NCBI RefSeq assembly: GCF_014681765.1
Contig: NZ_CP061498.1
Location: 2,369,501 to 2,433,500 of the forward strand
Direction of reading: 5' to 3'
Length of the DNA: 64,000 nt
Origin: Roseicitreum antarcticum
Lineage (GTDB): Bacteria; Pseudomonadota; Alphaproteobacteria; Rhodobacterales; Rhodobacteraceae
The translations under genes were made by a program, and so were the position numbers. The notes beneath the pieces are model-generated. The model did not search any database. It was given only the letters and a program-made list of their open reading frames with translations, and had not been told where the DNA came from. Below are positions 37,204-46,444 of the stretch, one piece after another. Within the stretch, counting starts at the first letter, position 1. Every line of letters begins with the position of its first letter.

Positions 37204-38505
37204 CTACAGCACATACCGGCTCAGGTCGGAAGACCGCACCAGATCGCCGAGGTTCTTCTCCACGAATGCGGCATCGACTGTCACCTCTTCGCCGCCCCGG
37301 TCGGGTGCTGCAAAGGACAGTTCTTCGAACACCCGTTCCATCACCGTATAGAGCCGCCTTGCCCCGATATTCTCAACCGACTGGTTCACATCGGCGGCGA
37401 TCTTTGCCAGCGCGGCGATTCCCTCTTCGGTGAAGGTCACGGTGACATCCTCGGTGCCCATCAGCGCGGTATATTGCAGCGTCAGTGCATTGTCAGTCTC
37501 GGTCAGGATGCGGACGAAATCACCTTCGGTCAGCGCGCGTAGCTCTACCCGGATCGGCAGTCGCCCCTGAAGCTCGGGCAGCAGGTCGGACGGTTTGGCA
37601 ATGTGGAACGCGCCCGAGGCGATGAACAGGATATGATCGGTTTTCACTGGCCCGTGCTTGGTGGAGACCGTCGTGCCTTCGATGAGCGGCAGCAGGTCGC
37701 GCTGCACCCCTTCGCGCGAGACATCGGCGCCGCGCGCATCCGACCGGGCGCAAACCTTGTCGATCTCATCCAGGAACACGATGCCGTTTTCTTGCACAGC
37801 CTCCAGCGCGATACGGGTCACAGCCTCATCGTCCAGCAACTTGTCGGCCTCATCGCTGATCAGCAGGTCGTGGCTTTGCGCGACGGTCATCCGCTTGCGC
37901 ACTTTGCGTCCGCCAAACGCTTTGCCGAAAATATCGCCCAAGTTCATCATGCCCCCCTGGGGCATGCCGGGCAGATCCATCGTAGGCATGGGGCTGGAGG
38001 TATCCGTCACCTCGATCTCGATTTCGGTGTCGTCCAATTCGCCGCGCTTCAGTTTGTTGCGGAACATCTCGCGCGTTTGTTCGCGGGCGTTTTCCCCCGC
38101 AATGGCATCAATCACGCGGTTTTCGGCGCTGGCATGCGCGCGCGCTTTGACCTCTTCGCGCATCGCCTCGCGGGTCATCGCAATGGCGCTGTCCATCAGG
38201 TCGCGGATGATGCTGTCCACATCGCGCCCGACATAGCCAACTTCGGTGAACTTGGTCGCCTCAACCTTCAGGAACGGCGCTTTGGCCAGTTTCGCGAGGC
38301 GGCGTGAGATCTCGGTCTTGCCAACGCCTGTCGGCCCAATCATCAGGATGTTCTTCGGATAGACCTCTTCGCGCAGCCCGTCGGGTAGTTGTTTGCGCCG
38401 CCAGCGATTGCGCAGGGCCACTGCAACCGCGCGTTTTGCGGCGTTCTGGCCGATGATGAAACGGTCCAGTTCGGATACGATCTCGCGCGGGGTCAGAGTG
38501 GTCAT
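37204..38505 (-). CDS. hslU: ATP-dependent protease ATPase subunit HslU
   Basis: A 433-residue AAA+ unfoldase that feeds proteins to HslV. N-terminal [16 protein letters not shown], Walker [18 protein letters not shown] near residue 58, Walker [11 protein letters not shown] near 246, and the C-terminal [13 protein letters not shown] that docks in HslV are all present. ATG 38505 overlaps the hslV stop (ATGA). Confidence 0.97.
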   Translation of the reverse strand: MTTLTPREIVSELDRFIIGQNAAKRAVAVALRNRWRRKQLPDGLREEVYPKNILMIGPTGVGKTEISRRLAKLAKAPFLKVEATKFTEVGYVGRDVDSIIRDLMDSAIAMTREAMREEVKARAHASAENRVIDAIAGENAREQTREMFRNKLKRGELDDTEIEIEVTDTSSPMPTMDLPGMPQGGMMNLGDIFGKAFGGRKVRKRMTVAQSHDLLISDEADKLLDDEAVTRIALEAVQENGIVFLDEIDKVCARSDARGADVSREGVQRDLLPLIEGTTVSTKHGPVKTDHILFIASGAFHIAKPSDLLPELQGRLPIRVELRALTEGDFVRILTETDNALTLQYTALMGTEDVTVTFTEEGIAALAKIAADVNQSVENIGARRLYTVMERVFEELSFAAPDRGGEEVTVDAAFVEKNLGDLVRSSDLSRYVL

Positions 38506-39059
38506 GCTTCAATCGCCTCGATGGTCAGGTTGCCGTTGGTATAGACGCAAATATCGGATGCAATCGCCATGGCCTTGCGCGCGACATTTTCGGCGTCCAT
38601 GTCGGTTTCCATCAAGCCGCGCGCGGCGGCCAGCGCGAAGTTCCCGCCTGATCCGATGGCAGCGATGTCATGTTCCGGTTCCAGCACATCGCCTGCGCCG
38701 GTAATGACGAACATATCGCGGCCGTCAGTGACGATCAGCATCGCTTCCAGCTTTTGCAGGTATTTATCGGTGCGCCAGTCCTTGGCCAGCTCGACCGAGG
38801 CGCGGGCCAGTTGGCCCGGCGTTGCCTCAAGCTTGGCTTCCAGCCGCTCCAACAGGGTAAAGGCGTCTGCTGTCGATCCGGCAAAGCCAGCTACTACGTC
38901 ATAGCCACCGGGCGACAGGCGGCGTACTTTGCGCGCCGATCCCTTGATGACCGTTTGGCCCAGCGAAACCTGCCCGTCACCTGCGACGACAACGCGACCG
39001 CCGCGGCGCACGCCCAGTATGGTTGTGCCATGCCAGCCCGGAAACTGGTCATTCGCCAT
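38502..39059 (-). CDS. hslV: ATP-dependent protease peptidase subunit HslV
   Basis: A 185-residue threonine peptidase. The sequence [20 protein letters not shown] aligns with the mature N-terminus TTI of the E. coli enzyme, so Thr12 should become the catalytic N-terminus after removal of an 11-residue propeptide. It precedes hslU in an overlapping pair. I did not find a clear heat-shock promoter in the 80 bases upstream. Confidence 0.96.
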   Translation of the reverse strand: MANDQFPGWHGTTILGVRRGGRVVVAGDGQVSLGQTVIKGSARKVRRLSPGGYDVVAGFAGSTADAFTLLERLEAKLEATPGQLARASVELAKDWRTDKYLQKLEAMLIVTDGRDMFVITGAGDVLEPEHDIAAIGSGGNFALAAARGLMETDMDAENVARKAMAIASDICVYTNGNLTIEAIEA

Positions 39060-39139
39060 TGCGTACCTCTTTCAGATCAGCCGGGAACCGGCCGCGATGG
39101 GGGGTGTGGTGGGGCACCGGATGGGTGCCCCAAAAAGGA

Positions 39140-39460
39140 TCAGAGCGCTGCGTCGATCCAGGTTTTCAGCGCGGCCTTGGGCGCGGCGCCTACCTTGTTC
39201 GATACGACCTTGCCATCCTTGAACAGGAACAGCGCGGGGATGCCGCGAATACCCATTTGGGCGGGGGTGTCGGGGTTTTCATCGACGTTGATCTTCACGA
39301 TCTTGACCTTGCCGGAATAATCGTTCGACAGTTCTTCCAGTGCCGGGCCGATCTGTTTGCAAGGACCGCACCATTCGGCCCAGAAATCAACCACGACGGG
39401 AATGTCGGCGTTCTTGACTTCAGCGTCGAAGGTGGCGTCGGTGACGGGGATGGTGGCCAT
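39140..39460 (-). CDS. trxA: Thioredoxin
   Basis: A 106-residue thioredoxin with the active site [12 protein letters not shown] near residue 31 and the cis-proline region [17 protein letters not shown] 39460 follows AGGAGA. It is downstream of addA on the same strand. A hairpin just after its stop (GGGGCACC / GGTGCCCC, 39111-39131) lacks a following T run in the direction of transcription, so I do not call it a terminator. Confidence 0.95.
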   Translation of the reverse strand: MATIPVTDATFDAEVKNADIPVVVDFWAEWCGPCKQIGPALEELSNDYSGKVKIVKINVDENPDTPAQMGIRGIPALFLFKDGKVVSNKVGAAPKAALKTWIDAAL

Positions 39461-39508
39461 GTCGTTTTCTCCTGACAGCATTGGGTTGGGGGATACCTAT
39501 GGACGCGA

Positions 39509-42500
39509 TCATCCATGGTCAAGGGAGGCACGCGTCAGTGCCGATGACAACAGTGCGGAGGGCAATCGCATCAGCCGGGCCGCGCGTGTCCAGAGTAGCG
39601 CCACCTCGACCTGCCGGTCGGGGTAGATTTGGCGCAGCGCGGCCTCATACGCGGCCATCTGCCGCAGCAGGCCGTTGGGTACGGCCGCGGGGCTGCCGGG
39701 GATCACGGCATTCGATTTGTAGTCCACCGCCAAAACCCTTTCGTCGCTGACGATCAGCCGATCCACAGTGCCGTTCAGTCGCTGGCCCATAAGGTCTGCG
39801 CACAGCTCCACTTCGGCCAGGGTCCCGGGGGCGAACAGGAACGCCAGTTCGGGGGCTTCCAAAACGGCGGCGGACTCGGCCAGCAGGCTAGGCACATCAG
39901 GGGTTGCGCCGCCATCCTCTTGCCCGGCGCGCAACAAGTCATGCCCGCGTTGAAGCTTCACATCGGCGGGCGCGTCGGCCCAGTGCGGCAGGTGTTCCAG
40001 CAACATATGCAACTGGTGGCCGCGGCGCATCGCGTCGTCGCTGTCCAGCGTTGCGTATTCACCCGCCAAAGCCTTCGCCCCGCCCAGCCCGCTGGGGGTC
40101 AGCGGCGCGGCGGGACGCACGGGTGTGGGGGCGGCGGTTCGCGCCCAGTCGGGCAAGGGCGGTGCATCGGCGGCCTCGTCTGGCGCGCGCGTCCCTGTGT
40201 TGGGCCATGTCTCATGCGCGTGGCGCAAACCCGCGCCAAAGCGGAACTGATGCACCCCTGCGCCCGCCGCCCGCGCCGCCGTTTCGGCCTGATCGTACCA
40301 GCATTTGCCATCCCCCACGTCGCCCGAGGCCGCGACGATCAGCCAGGTCTCGGCCCGCGTCATCGCGACATACAAAAGCCGGGCGTCTTCGGCATCGCGG
40401 ATCGCCTTTGCGGCGGCAATCGCGGCCTCCAGCGGCGCGGGGTTTTCGCCACTGCGCATGGTCCAGCACATGGTGTCCTCCATCAGGACCAGATCGTCGC
40501 TGCCGCGATCGCGCTGTTTTGCTGTATCAGGCAGAATCACGATGGGCGCCTCAAGCCCCTTGGCGCCGTGGACGGTCATCACGCGTATGCGGCGGCCAGC
40601 AGTATCTGCCTGTCGTTTGACCTTCACCTCCTCGGTTTCCAGCCAGGTCAGAAACCCAGTCAGGCTGGGCACGTTGCCGCGCTCAAACTCCAGGGCCTGC
40701 GTCAGGAACGCGTCGATACCGTCTTCGGCCTCGGCGCCCAGCCGGGCCAGCAGCAGGCGGCGACCATCGTGGCGGGTCAGCATACGCTCGATCAGATCGT
40801 AGGGGCGCAGGAAATCAGTCTGGTTCAGCAGATCGCTGAGGATTTCGCGCGTGGCTGTCTGTCCGCAGTCACGCAGCGCCTCCCACAGGAAGCCCTTGCG
40901 GCCATGGGCCAGGCGGAAAAGATCATCTTCTGACCAACCGAAGAGCGGTGAGCGCAGCGCGGCGGCGAGTGACAGATCATCTTCGGGGGTGGCCAGAAAT
41001 GACAAAAGCGCGGTCAGGTCGCGTACAGCCATCTCACCGCCCAGCCGCAAAACATCGGCCCCGGCGATCTCCAGCCCCTCGACCTTGCAGGCGCGGATGA
41101 TCTCGTGAAACAGTTGCGATCGGCGGCGCAGCAGGATCAGGAAATCCCCCTCATGCACCGCGCGCGGGCCGTCCTTCTGCGGGACGCAGGTACCCGTATC
41201 AATCAGGCGACGGATGTGTTCGGCGATGCGGCGGGCCAGCTGGCTGGTGTGGTGTTCGTCACCGACCAGATCGACAGGGTTGAACCACGCGCCATCTTCG
41301 GGGTCGGCGGTCTTGCCGACGACCGGCCAGATGTCCACGCGCCCCGGCAGTGCGTGCTGAAAGGCGATGTGTTTCACATCCCCGCCCAGCCCTGTTCCGC
41401 GATGATCGGCGAAGCAATGATCGACCACGCGCAGCACCGCGTCAGAGGACCGGAAGGAATGCAGCAGTTCCGTCCGGTTCAGCCCCACGCCTACCGCATC
41501 CAGCCGGGCGGCGAAATCGGTGCGCATCGTCTCGAACATGCCCAGATCGGCACCTTGGAAGGAATAGATTGATTGTTTCTTGTCGCCTACGACAAAGATC
41601 GTGCGGTCGTCGCTGCGCGCGGAATCGCCGACTGTAAATTCCTGCGTTAGCAGTTCGATCACCCGCCATTGCTGAGGGCTGGTATCCTGCGCCTCATCGA
41701 CCAGGATGTGATCGACCCCGCCATCCAGCTTGAACAGCACCCATTGTGCAACCGACGGGTCGGTCAGCAGATCGCGGGCGCGCAGGATCAGGTCGTCGAA
41801 ATCCAGCCAGCCGCGTTGGGTTTTGCGTGCCTCCAGCGCGGGCAAAAAGACCCCGGCAAAGCGATGCAGCGCGGCGGTCTTCGCGGCGGCCGCCAGCGAC
41901 AGGCGGACCGGGCGCGCGCACTCGACCCGGCGCATCAGTTCTTGCAGTGGGTGCATAAGATCGCCAAGCGCGGCGCGCGTTGCGTTCGTCGGAAAGCTGT
42001 CCAGCTTGGCGGCGAAGGGCCCGGCCTTGGCGGTGGCACCAAACAACAGCAGCCCCTCCAGCGCGGTCAGATCGGCCAATTCGGGCGAGGTTAGTGACAG
42101 TTTGGCCAGCTTATCGGCGGCTTTCACATCGGTGGTGGTGCCCGCGCGGAAGATGGGGAGTAACTGTGCAATCAGCGTATGCTCGCCGCCCAAGAACACC
42201 TGCGCCAAGAGCGTCACGGCGCTGGCGTCGGGGTCCAAGCCAAAGCGCGCCATTGCTGCGTTTCTGTCCAGCGGCGGAGCGAAGACATCGCGGTGCTTGG
42301 CAATGCCCTGCATCAGTTCATCAAGCGAGTCGCCGGTGAAATGCCGCAACAGCCCTTCCACCACGTCACCATGCGACAGCGTCAGCCCCTCCAGCACATC
42401 GGCGCGCAGACGTTTGGCGGTGCGGTCGTCCATTTCGGTGAATTGCGGCGTCACGCCCGCCTCCAGCGGAAACCGCCGCAGGAGAGAGGCGCAGAAGGAA

Positions 42501-42865
42501 TGGATCGTCTGGATTTTCAGTCCACCAGGGGTTTCGATGGCGCGGGCGAACAGGCGGCGGGCGCTGGCCAGCGTGTCGCCGGTCAGGTCGCTGTCATGGC
42601 CGATGTCGCGCAGCGCGGCCGACAGCGCCGCATCGCCCAGCATCGCCCATTCGCCCAGCCGCGCGAACAGGCGGTTCTGCATCTCGGATGCGGCGGCCTT
42701 CGTATAGGTCAGGCACAGCACCCGCTGCGGGCTGGTGCCGTTCAGAAGCAGCCGCGCCACCCGGTCGGTCAGCACACGGGTTTTCCCCGATCCGGCATTG
42801 GCCGACAACCATGTGGATGCCGTGGGATCAGCGGCTTGGATCTGGCGCAGGCTGGCCTCATTCAT
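39509..42865 (-). CDS. addA: Double-strand break repair helicase-nuclease AddA
   Basis: The 1,118-residue UvrD-like helicase and nuclease subunit of AddAB, which resects double-strand ends for recombination. Walker A WLSANAGSGKTRVLTDR is near residue 20, DEAQDTSPQQWRV is the helicase motif II, and TVHGAKGLEAPIVIL lies in the later helicase motifs. The C-terminal RecB-type nuclease has VLAVDYKSNAV and LRQMAAYEAAL. ATG 42865 overlaps the addB stop (ATGA). Confidence 0.96.
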   Translation of the reverse strand: MNEASLRQIQAADPTASTWLSANAGSGKTRVLTDRVARLLLNGTSPQRVLCLTYTKAAASEMQNRLFARLGEWAMLGDAALSAALRDIGHDSDLTGDTLASARRLFARAIETPGGLKIQTIHSFCASLLRRFPLEAGVTPQFTEMDDRTAKRLRADVLEGLTLSHGDVVEGLLRHFTGDSLDELMQGIAKHRDVFAPPLDRNAAMARFGLDPDASAVTLLAQVFLGGEHTLIAQLLPIFRAGTTTDVKAADKLAKLSLTSPELADLTALEGLLLFGATAKAGPFAAKLDSFPTNATRAALGDLMHPLQELMRRVECARPVRLSLAAAAKTAALHRFAGVFLPALEARKTQRGWLDFDDLILRARDLLTDPSVAQWVLFKLDGGVDHILVDEAQDTSPQQWRVIELLTQEFTVGDSARSDDRTIFVVGDKKQSIYSFQGADLGMFETMRTDFAARLDAVGVGLNRTELLHSFRSSDAVLRVVDHCFADHRGTGLGGDVKHIAFQHALPGRVDIWPVVGKTADPEDGAWFNPVDLVGDEHHTSQLARRIAEHIRRLIDTGTCVPQKDGPRAVHEGDFLILLRRRSQLFHEIIRACKVEGLEIAGADVLRLGGEMAVRDLTALLSFLATPEDDLSLAAALRSPLFGWSEDDLFRLAHGRKGFLWEALRDCGQTATREILSDLLNQTDFLRPYDLIERMLTRHDGRRLLLARLGAEAEDGIDAFLTQALEFERGNVPSLTGFLTWLETEEVKVKRQADTAGRRIRVMTVHGAKGLEAPIVILPDTAKQRDRGSDDLVLMEDTMCWTMRSGENPAPLEAAIAAAKAIRDAEDARLLYVAMTRAETWLIVAASGDVGDGKCWYDQAETAARAAGAGVHQFRFGAGLRHAHETWPNTGTRAPDEAADAPPLPDWARTAAPTPVRPAAPLTPSGLGGAKALAGEYATLDSDDAMRRGHQLHMLLEHLPHWADAPADVKLQRGHDLLRAGQEDGGATPDVPSLLAESAAVLEAPELAFLFAPGTLAEVELCADLMGQRLNGTVDRLIVSDERVLAVDYKSNAVIPGSPAAVPNGLLRQMAAYEAALRQIYPDRQVEVALLWTRAARLMRLPSALLSSALTRASLDHG

Positions 42866-45822
42866 GTGTGATCCCCCACGTCCTCGGCCACGGGCAGGTC
42901 AGCCATGTCCCATTCGCCAAAGCGCGACAGATGGTCATAATCGCCGGGATAGAGCGCCTTGAACGTGGCGCGTCGCGCGGCAAAGCCCTGATCGGGCGAC
43001 AGGTAGCGGGCGATCAGCGCTTCCAATTCGGACCAGACAGTATCGCATGCCTCGGGCGTCAGGACTGTCGCCTCAACCTTCGGATTGGCGCCCATGCCAA
43101 CATAGGTGATGCGCGCGACCTCTTGTGGGCCAAGATCGGGGAAGCCACCGCGTTCAGCCATCGCGGCCTGTAACAGGAGCTGCTTTGCAAATTGTTCCTG
43201 CTGCTTCGCACTGGGAGGCACGCCGGTCTTGTAGTCCAGAATCTCTAGCCGTCCGTCCGGCCAGATGTCGATGCGATCAGGCTTCGCGGTCAACTGAAAG
43301 CCAAGCGTGGGAAGGCTGACGGCACCGGCCTTTTCAATCAATGTGGGTGTACCGTGCAGCCCGGCCTCAAATTCGGCGAACCACGGCGCGACGCGGGCGA
43401 GCCGCATCCGCCACATCAGCCGGGCGGCGGGCCACGGTACGGCGGCGCCCAGCACCTGATCGGCAACCTGCATCAAGTCGGTGGCCTCGGTCTTTGTATA
43501 GGTTTCGATCACCTTGTGCAGGACCGACCCGCGGAGCAGCGCATCAGGCATCGGGTGCAGCGACCGCAGTGGATAGAGGCCCAGCACATAGCGTGCGTAG
43601 ACCGCATAGGGGTCACGGATCAGCTTTTCGATCTGCGTCACTGGCAGGGTACGGGGGCGCGCGGCAGCGGGCGGGCGCGGTGCGGGGCGGGTCGCGCGCG
43701 CCTGTCTTGCGGGCGGAATCGCGCTGAAATCGCCCTCATATGCGACGGCAAGGTTCAACCAGTGCTGCCCCCGCGCGCGCATCGCGTCCAGCGCCGCCGC
43801 GCCTCCCTGCCCCTTTAGCCCGCCCATCAGGTTCATCAGGCGGTTGAGCCAGCGCGACGGCACGGTCTGCGCTTCGGCATTGCGCACGGCGCGTGACAGC
43901 ACGACCTGCCGCGCGCCGATGGCCTGTTGATAGTCGTGCGCTGACAGGCCGATCTGGCGTTCAGGCAGCAGAAGGCCTGCGTCATGCCGCATCTTGCGGT
44001 TCAGCCAGGGGTCCGGCGTGGGGCTGGGCGGCCATATACCATCGTTCAACCCACCAAGGATGACCAGGTCCGCGCCCTGCACCCGGGCTTCCAGCGTGCC
44101 CCAGATCATCACGCCGGGATGGGCTGCGGTTGCTTCACGCACTTCGCCGCCTTGGAGGATCGCGGCTACAAAATCGGCATAGTCGAAGGCAGACAACGCG
44201 CCGCCGCTGGGGGATTCCGCCAGCAATTCCCGCATGACCTGCTGTGCCTTTTGCCCGGCGGCCTCTTGCCACAATTCCCCGGTCGCGGTGGGGTCGTTGA
44301 GGGGACCGCGCGCGAAGGCTTCCGCCAGCGCGATGTGGCGGATCACCAGGGTCTCCAACGGTTGGGCGTCGGTCTGCGGGCCGGGCAGCGTGTCGGCGAG
44401 CCAGCGCGCCCACGCGCCTTCGGCCGGATCGCCGTCCTTGCCCCGGGCGCGGGCGGCCTCGGCGCGGCTCCCTGCCCATTGCTGGAGGTCTTGGGGCGTG
44501 ACAAACGCAAGCCCGCGACGGCGCAGATGCAGCTCCAGGTTGTGACTGCGGACCAGATGTAGGTTGCGGTCGACAGCGCTGTGGGTCAGCGGGTGTTTGA
44601 GCAGGGTCACCAACGCCTCGGCGCTGACGTCAGTCCGGGTCAGATCCGCCAGGTGGCGCAGAAATCGCCCTGGCGCCGACAGCGCCAGCGGCTTGCCCGC
44701 GCTGTCATCCGGAGTGATGCGCCAGCTGTCCAGTGCTGCGGTGACCTGTCGGCTCAGGTTGCGGTCCGGCGTGATGAGCGCTGCGACCTGCCCTTCGGCC
44801 ACGGCAGCGCGCAGCCGCAGGGCGATTGCCTGCGCCTCGGCCCGGGGGGACGGCGCTTCGATCAGCACTACATCGGTTGTAGCGGCGTTCAGGTCGGGCA
44901 GCGACGGACCCTCGACCATCCATTGATCTGTCACGGGCGCTGGTCGCAATGACAGTGAGACCAGCGCGTTGCGCCCGGGGTTGGGCGCCGGCTGATCGCG
45001 CCACAGCCGCACGTCGGCGGCGGTCAGGCAAAGGCGCTGCATCAGCGCATGAAAGCGGTATTGCGGATGATCCTCGGCCATCAGCGCGTCGGACATGCTG
45101 TCCCAGACGCTTTCGGGCATGTCGAAATCGAACCCCGGCAGGATGATCGCGCCCTGTGGTAGGGCGGCTACGCCCTCCATCAGCCGCATGGTGGTGCCGC
45201 GCGACCCAGTTGAGCCTGCGATCAGAATGGGGTGATCAGGCGGCGCCTCCTGCCAGCGCGCCACGATCTTTTCGACGGCCAGCCTTTGCCGCGATTCACG
45301 ATCGGGCGCGTCGCTGGTATAGAAGCCATCGACCAGCGTGATGAAGCGCAAGGTGCGTTTCCAGTGGTCGGAATGGTCCGACACATCCAGCCCGCGCAGC
45401 ACATCGGGGGCGACGGCTTCGCCCTGCATCTCATCCAACAGTCGCGCCAGACTGTCCGACAGGTCAAAGAGCGCGGCACGTGGGGCCAGCTCCGGTTCCT
45501 GCACCAGAAGCCCTTCGACCAACTGCGCAAGTTCCAGTCGCCGCCGCAGGGGCGGCACGGGCGGCGGCAGCCCGTCAACCGCGCCCAGGTCGCCCAGATC
45601 GGTCACCAGCCGGATACGCGGCAACAGCCGCGCCCCGTGGGCGGTCAATTCATCACGCAGGCGGCGCTGCATCCGGCGGGTGTTGACCAGCAGTTCCACA
45701 CGGGCCAGTGCTTCGGGCGGCTTGCCGTGCGTCCGCTCCAGCAGCCCGGCAACCAGCCCTGCGGGGAAATCCGCCCCGGGGGACAGGGCAAAGAGGCGCG
45801 GGGCGTCGCTGGGCTGAAACAT
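42862..45822 (-). CDS. addB: Double-strand break repair protein AddB
   Basis: The 986-residue partner of AddA. The N-terminal part is a degenerate helicase (LIAGSTGSRGTTMRLMEGVA in the P-loop position). The C-terminal nuclease domain has EILDYKTGVPPSAKQQEQFAKQ with the catalytic Asp and Lys. It lies directly upstream of addA. The 126 bases separating it from tsaE replace the amgK-murU genes that I expect here in many Rhodobacterales. Confidence 0.94.
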   Translation of the reverse strand: MFQPSDAPRLFALSPGADFPAGLVAGLLERTHGKPPEALARVELLVNTRRMQRRLRDELTAHGARLLPRIRLVTDLGDLGAVDGLPPPVPPLRRRLELAQLVEGLLVQEPELAPRAALFDLSDSLARLLDEMQGEAVAPDVLRGLDVSDHSDHWKRTLRFITLVDGFYTSDAPDRESRQRLAVEKIVARWQEAPPDHPILIAGSTGSRGTTMRLMEGVAALPQGAIILPGFDFDMPESVWDSMSDALMAEDHPQYRFHALMQRLCLTAADVRLWRDQPAPNPGRNALVSLSLRPAPVTDQWMVEGPSLPDLNAATTDVVLIEAPSPRAEAQAIALRLRAAVAEGQVAALITPDRNLSRQVTAALDSWRITPDDSAGKPLALSAPGRFLRHLADLTRTDVSAEALVTLLKHPLTHSAVDRNLHLVRSHNLELHLRRRGLAFVTPQDLQQWAGSRAEAARARGKDGDPAEGAWARWLADTLPGPQTDAQPLETLVIRHIALAEAFARGPLNDPTATGELWQEAAGQKAQQVMRELLAESPSGGALSAFDYADFVAAILQGGEVREATAAHPGVMIWGTLEARVQGADLVILGGLNDGIWPPSPTPDPWLNRKMRHDAGLLLPERQIGLSAHDYQQAIGARQVVLSRAVRNAEAQTVPSRWLNRLMNLMGGLKGQGGAAALDAMRARGQHWLNLAVAYEGDFSAIPPARQARATRPAPRPPAAARPRTLPVTQIEKLIRDPYAVYARYVLGLYPLRSLHPMPDALLRGSVLHKVIETYTKTEATDLMQVADQVLGAAVPWPAARLMWRMRLARVAPWFAEFEAGLHGTPTLIEKAGAVSLPTLGFQLTAKPDRIDIWPDGRLEILDYKTGVPPSAKQQEQFAKQLLLQAAMAERGGFPDLGPQEVARITYVGMGANPKVEATVLTPEACDTVWSELEALIARYLSPDQGFAARRATFKALYPGDYDHLSRFGEWDMADLPVAEDVGDHT

Positions 45823-45948
45823 CGGGTGGGGCCTTTGGGCGGGGGGCTTCGCGGCAGTCTATCGGGGGGCTGTGCGGGGCGAAACCCCAAAGAGCCGGGA
45901 CCTTGATGGCGGGCGACCTGCATGGCCCGCGACCCAGTGGGCGCGAGG

Positions 45949-46425
45949 TCAGGCTGCCGGAAAGCCGTCGATCACTTCCGCCCAACGTGGCGCATCGGCA
46001 AAAATATCCAAGGCTCGCGCATCATCCTGCCCGGCGACATATGAAAACGCCAAATGCAGCGCGCCTGGCGGTGGTTCGGCGAGACGGTCGGGCCATTCCA
46101 CGAGGCACAGCGCGGTATGGAACGCGTCCTCCAGCCCCAACTCCAACACTTCATCGGGATGCGTCAGGCGATAGAGATCGGCATGCCAGATTTCCAACGC
46201 CCTGGCTTCATAGGTTTGCACGATCGTGAACGTGGGAGAGGGTACATCCTCGGCGGCCTCTCCTTGCAGATACCGGATCACCTTGCGTGCGAAATGCGTC
46301 TTGCCCGCCCCCACCGGCCCAGACAGAAGGATCACATCGCCTGCGTGCAGGCGGGGCGCAATCCAGTGCGCGGCGATGTCAGTCGCGTCCGGGGTAGGCA
46401 GGATCAGGTGGCGAGTGTGGGTCAT
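45949..46425 (-). CDS. tsaE: tRNA threonylcarbamoyladenosine biosynthesis ATPase TsaE
   Basis: A 158-residue P-loop ATPase that activates the TsaD-TsaB complex for t6A37 in tRNA. Walker A LSGPVGAGKTHFARKVI is near residue 38, followed by DVPSPTFTIVQTYEA and HADLYRLTHPDEVLELGLED. ATG 46425 has no strong Shine-Dalgarno but gives the right length. It follows the transglycosylase gene by 19 bases, suggesting read-through. Confidence 0.94.
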   Translation of the reverse strand: MTHTRHLILPTPDATDIAAHWIAPRLHAGDVILLSGPVGAGKTHFARKVIRYLQGEAAEDVPSPTFTIVQTYEARALEIWHADLYRLTHPDEVLELGLEDAFHTALCLVEWPDRLAEPPPGALHLAFSYVAGQDDARALDIFADAPRWAEVIDGFPAA

Positions 46426-46444
46426 GGCGCGGTTTACGACAGGC

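Noticed and set aside
39111-39131. Terminator after trxA
   Set aside because: The GGGGCACC/GGTGCCCC stem is perfect, but the T run lies before it in the direction of transcription.
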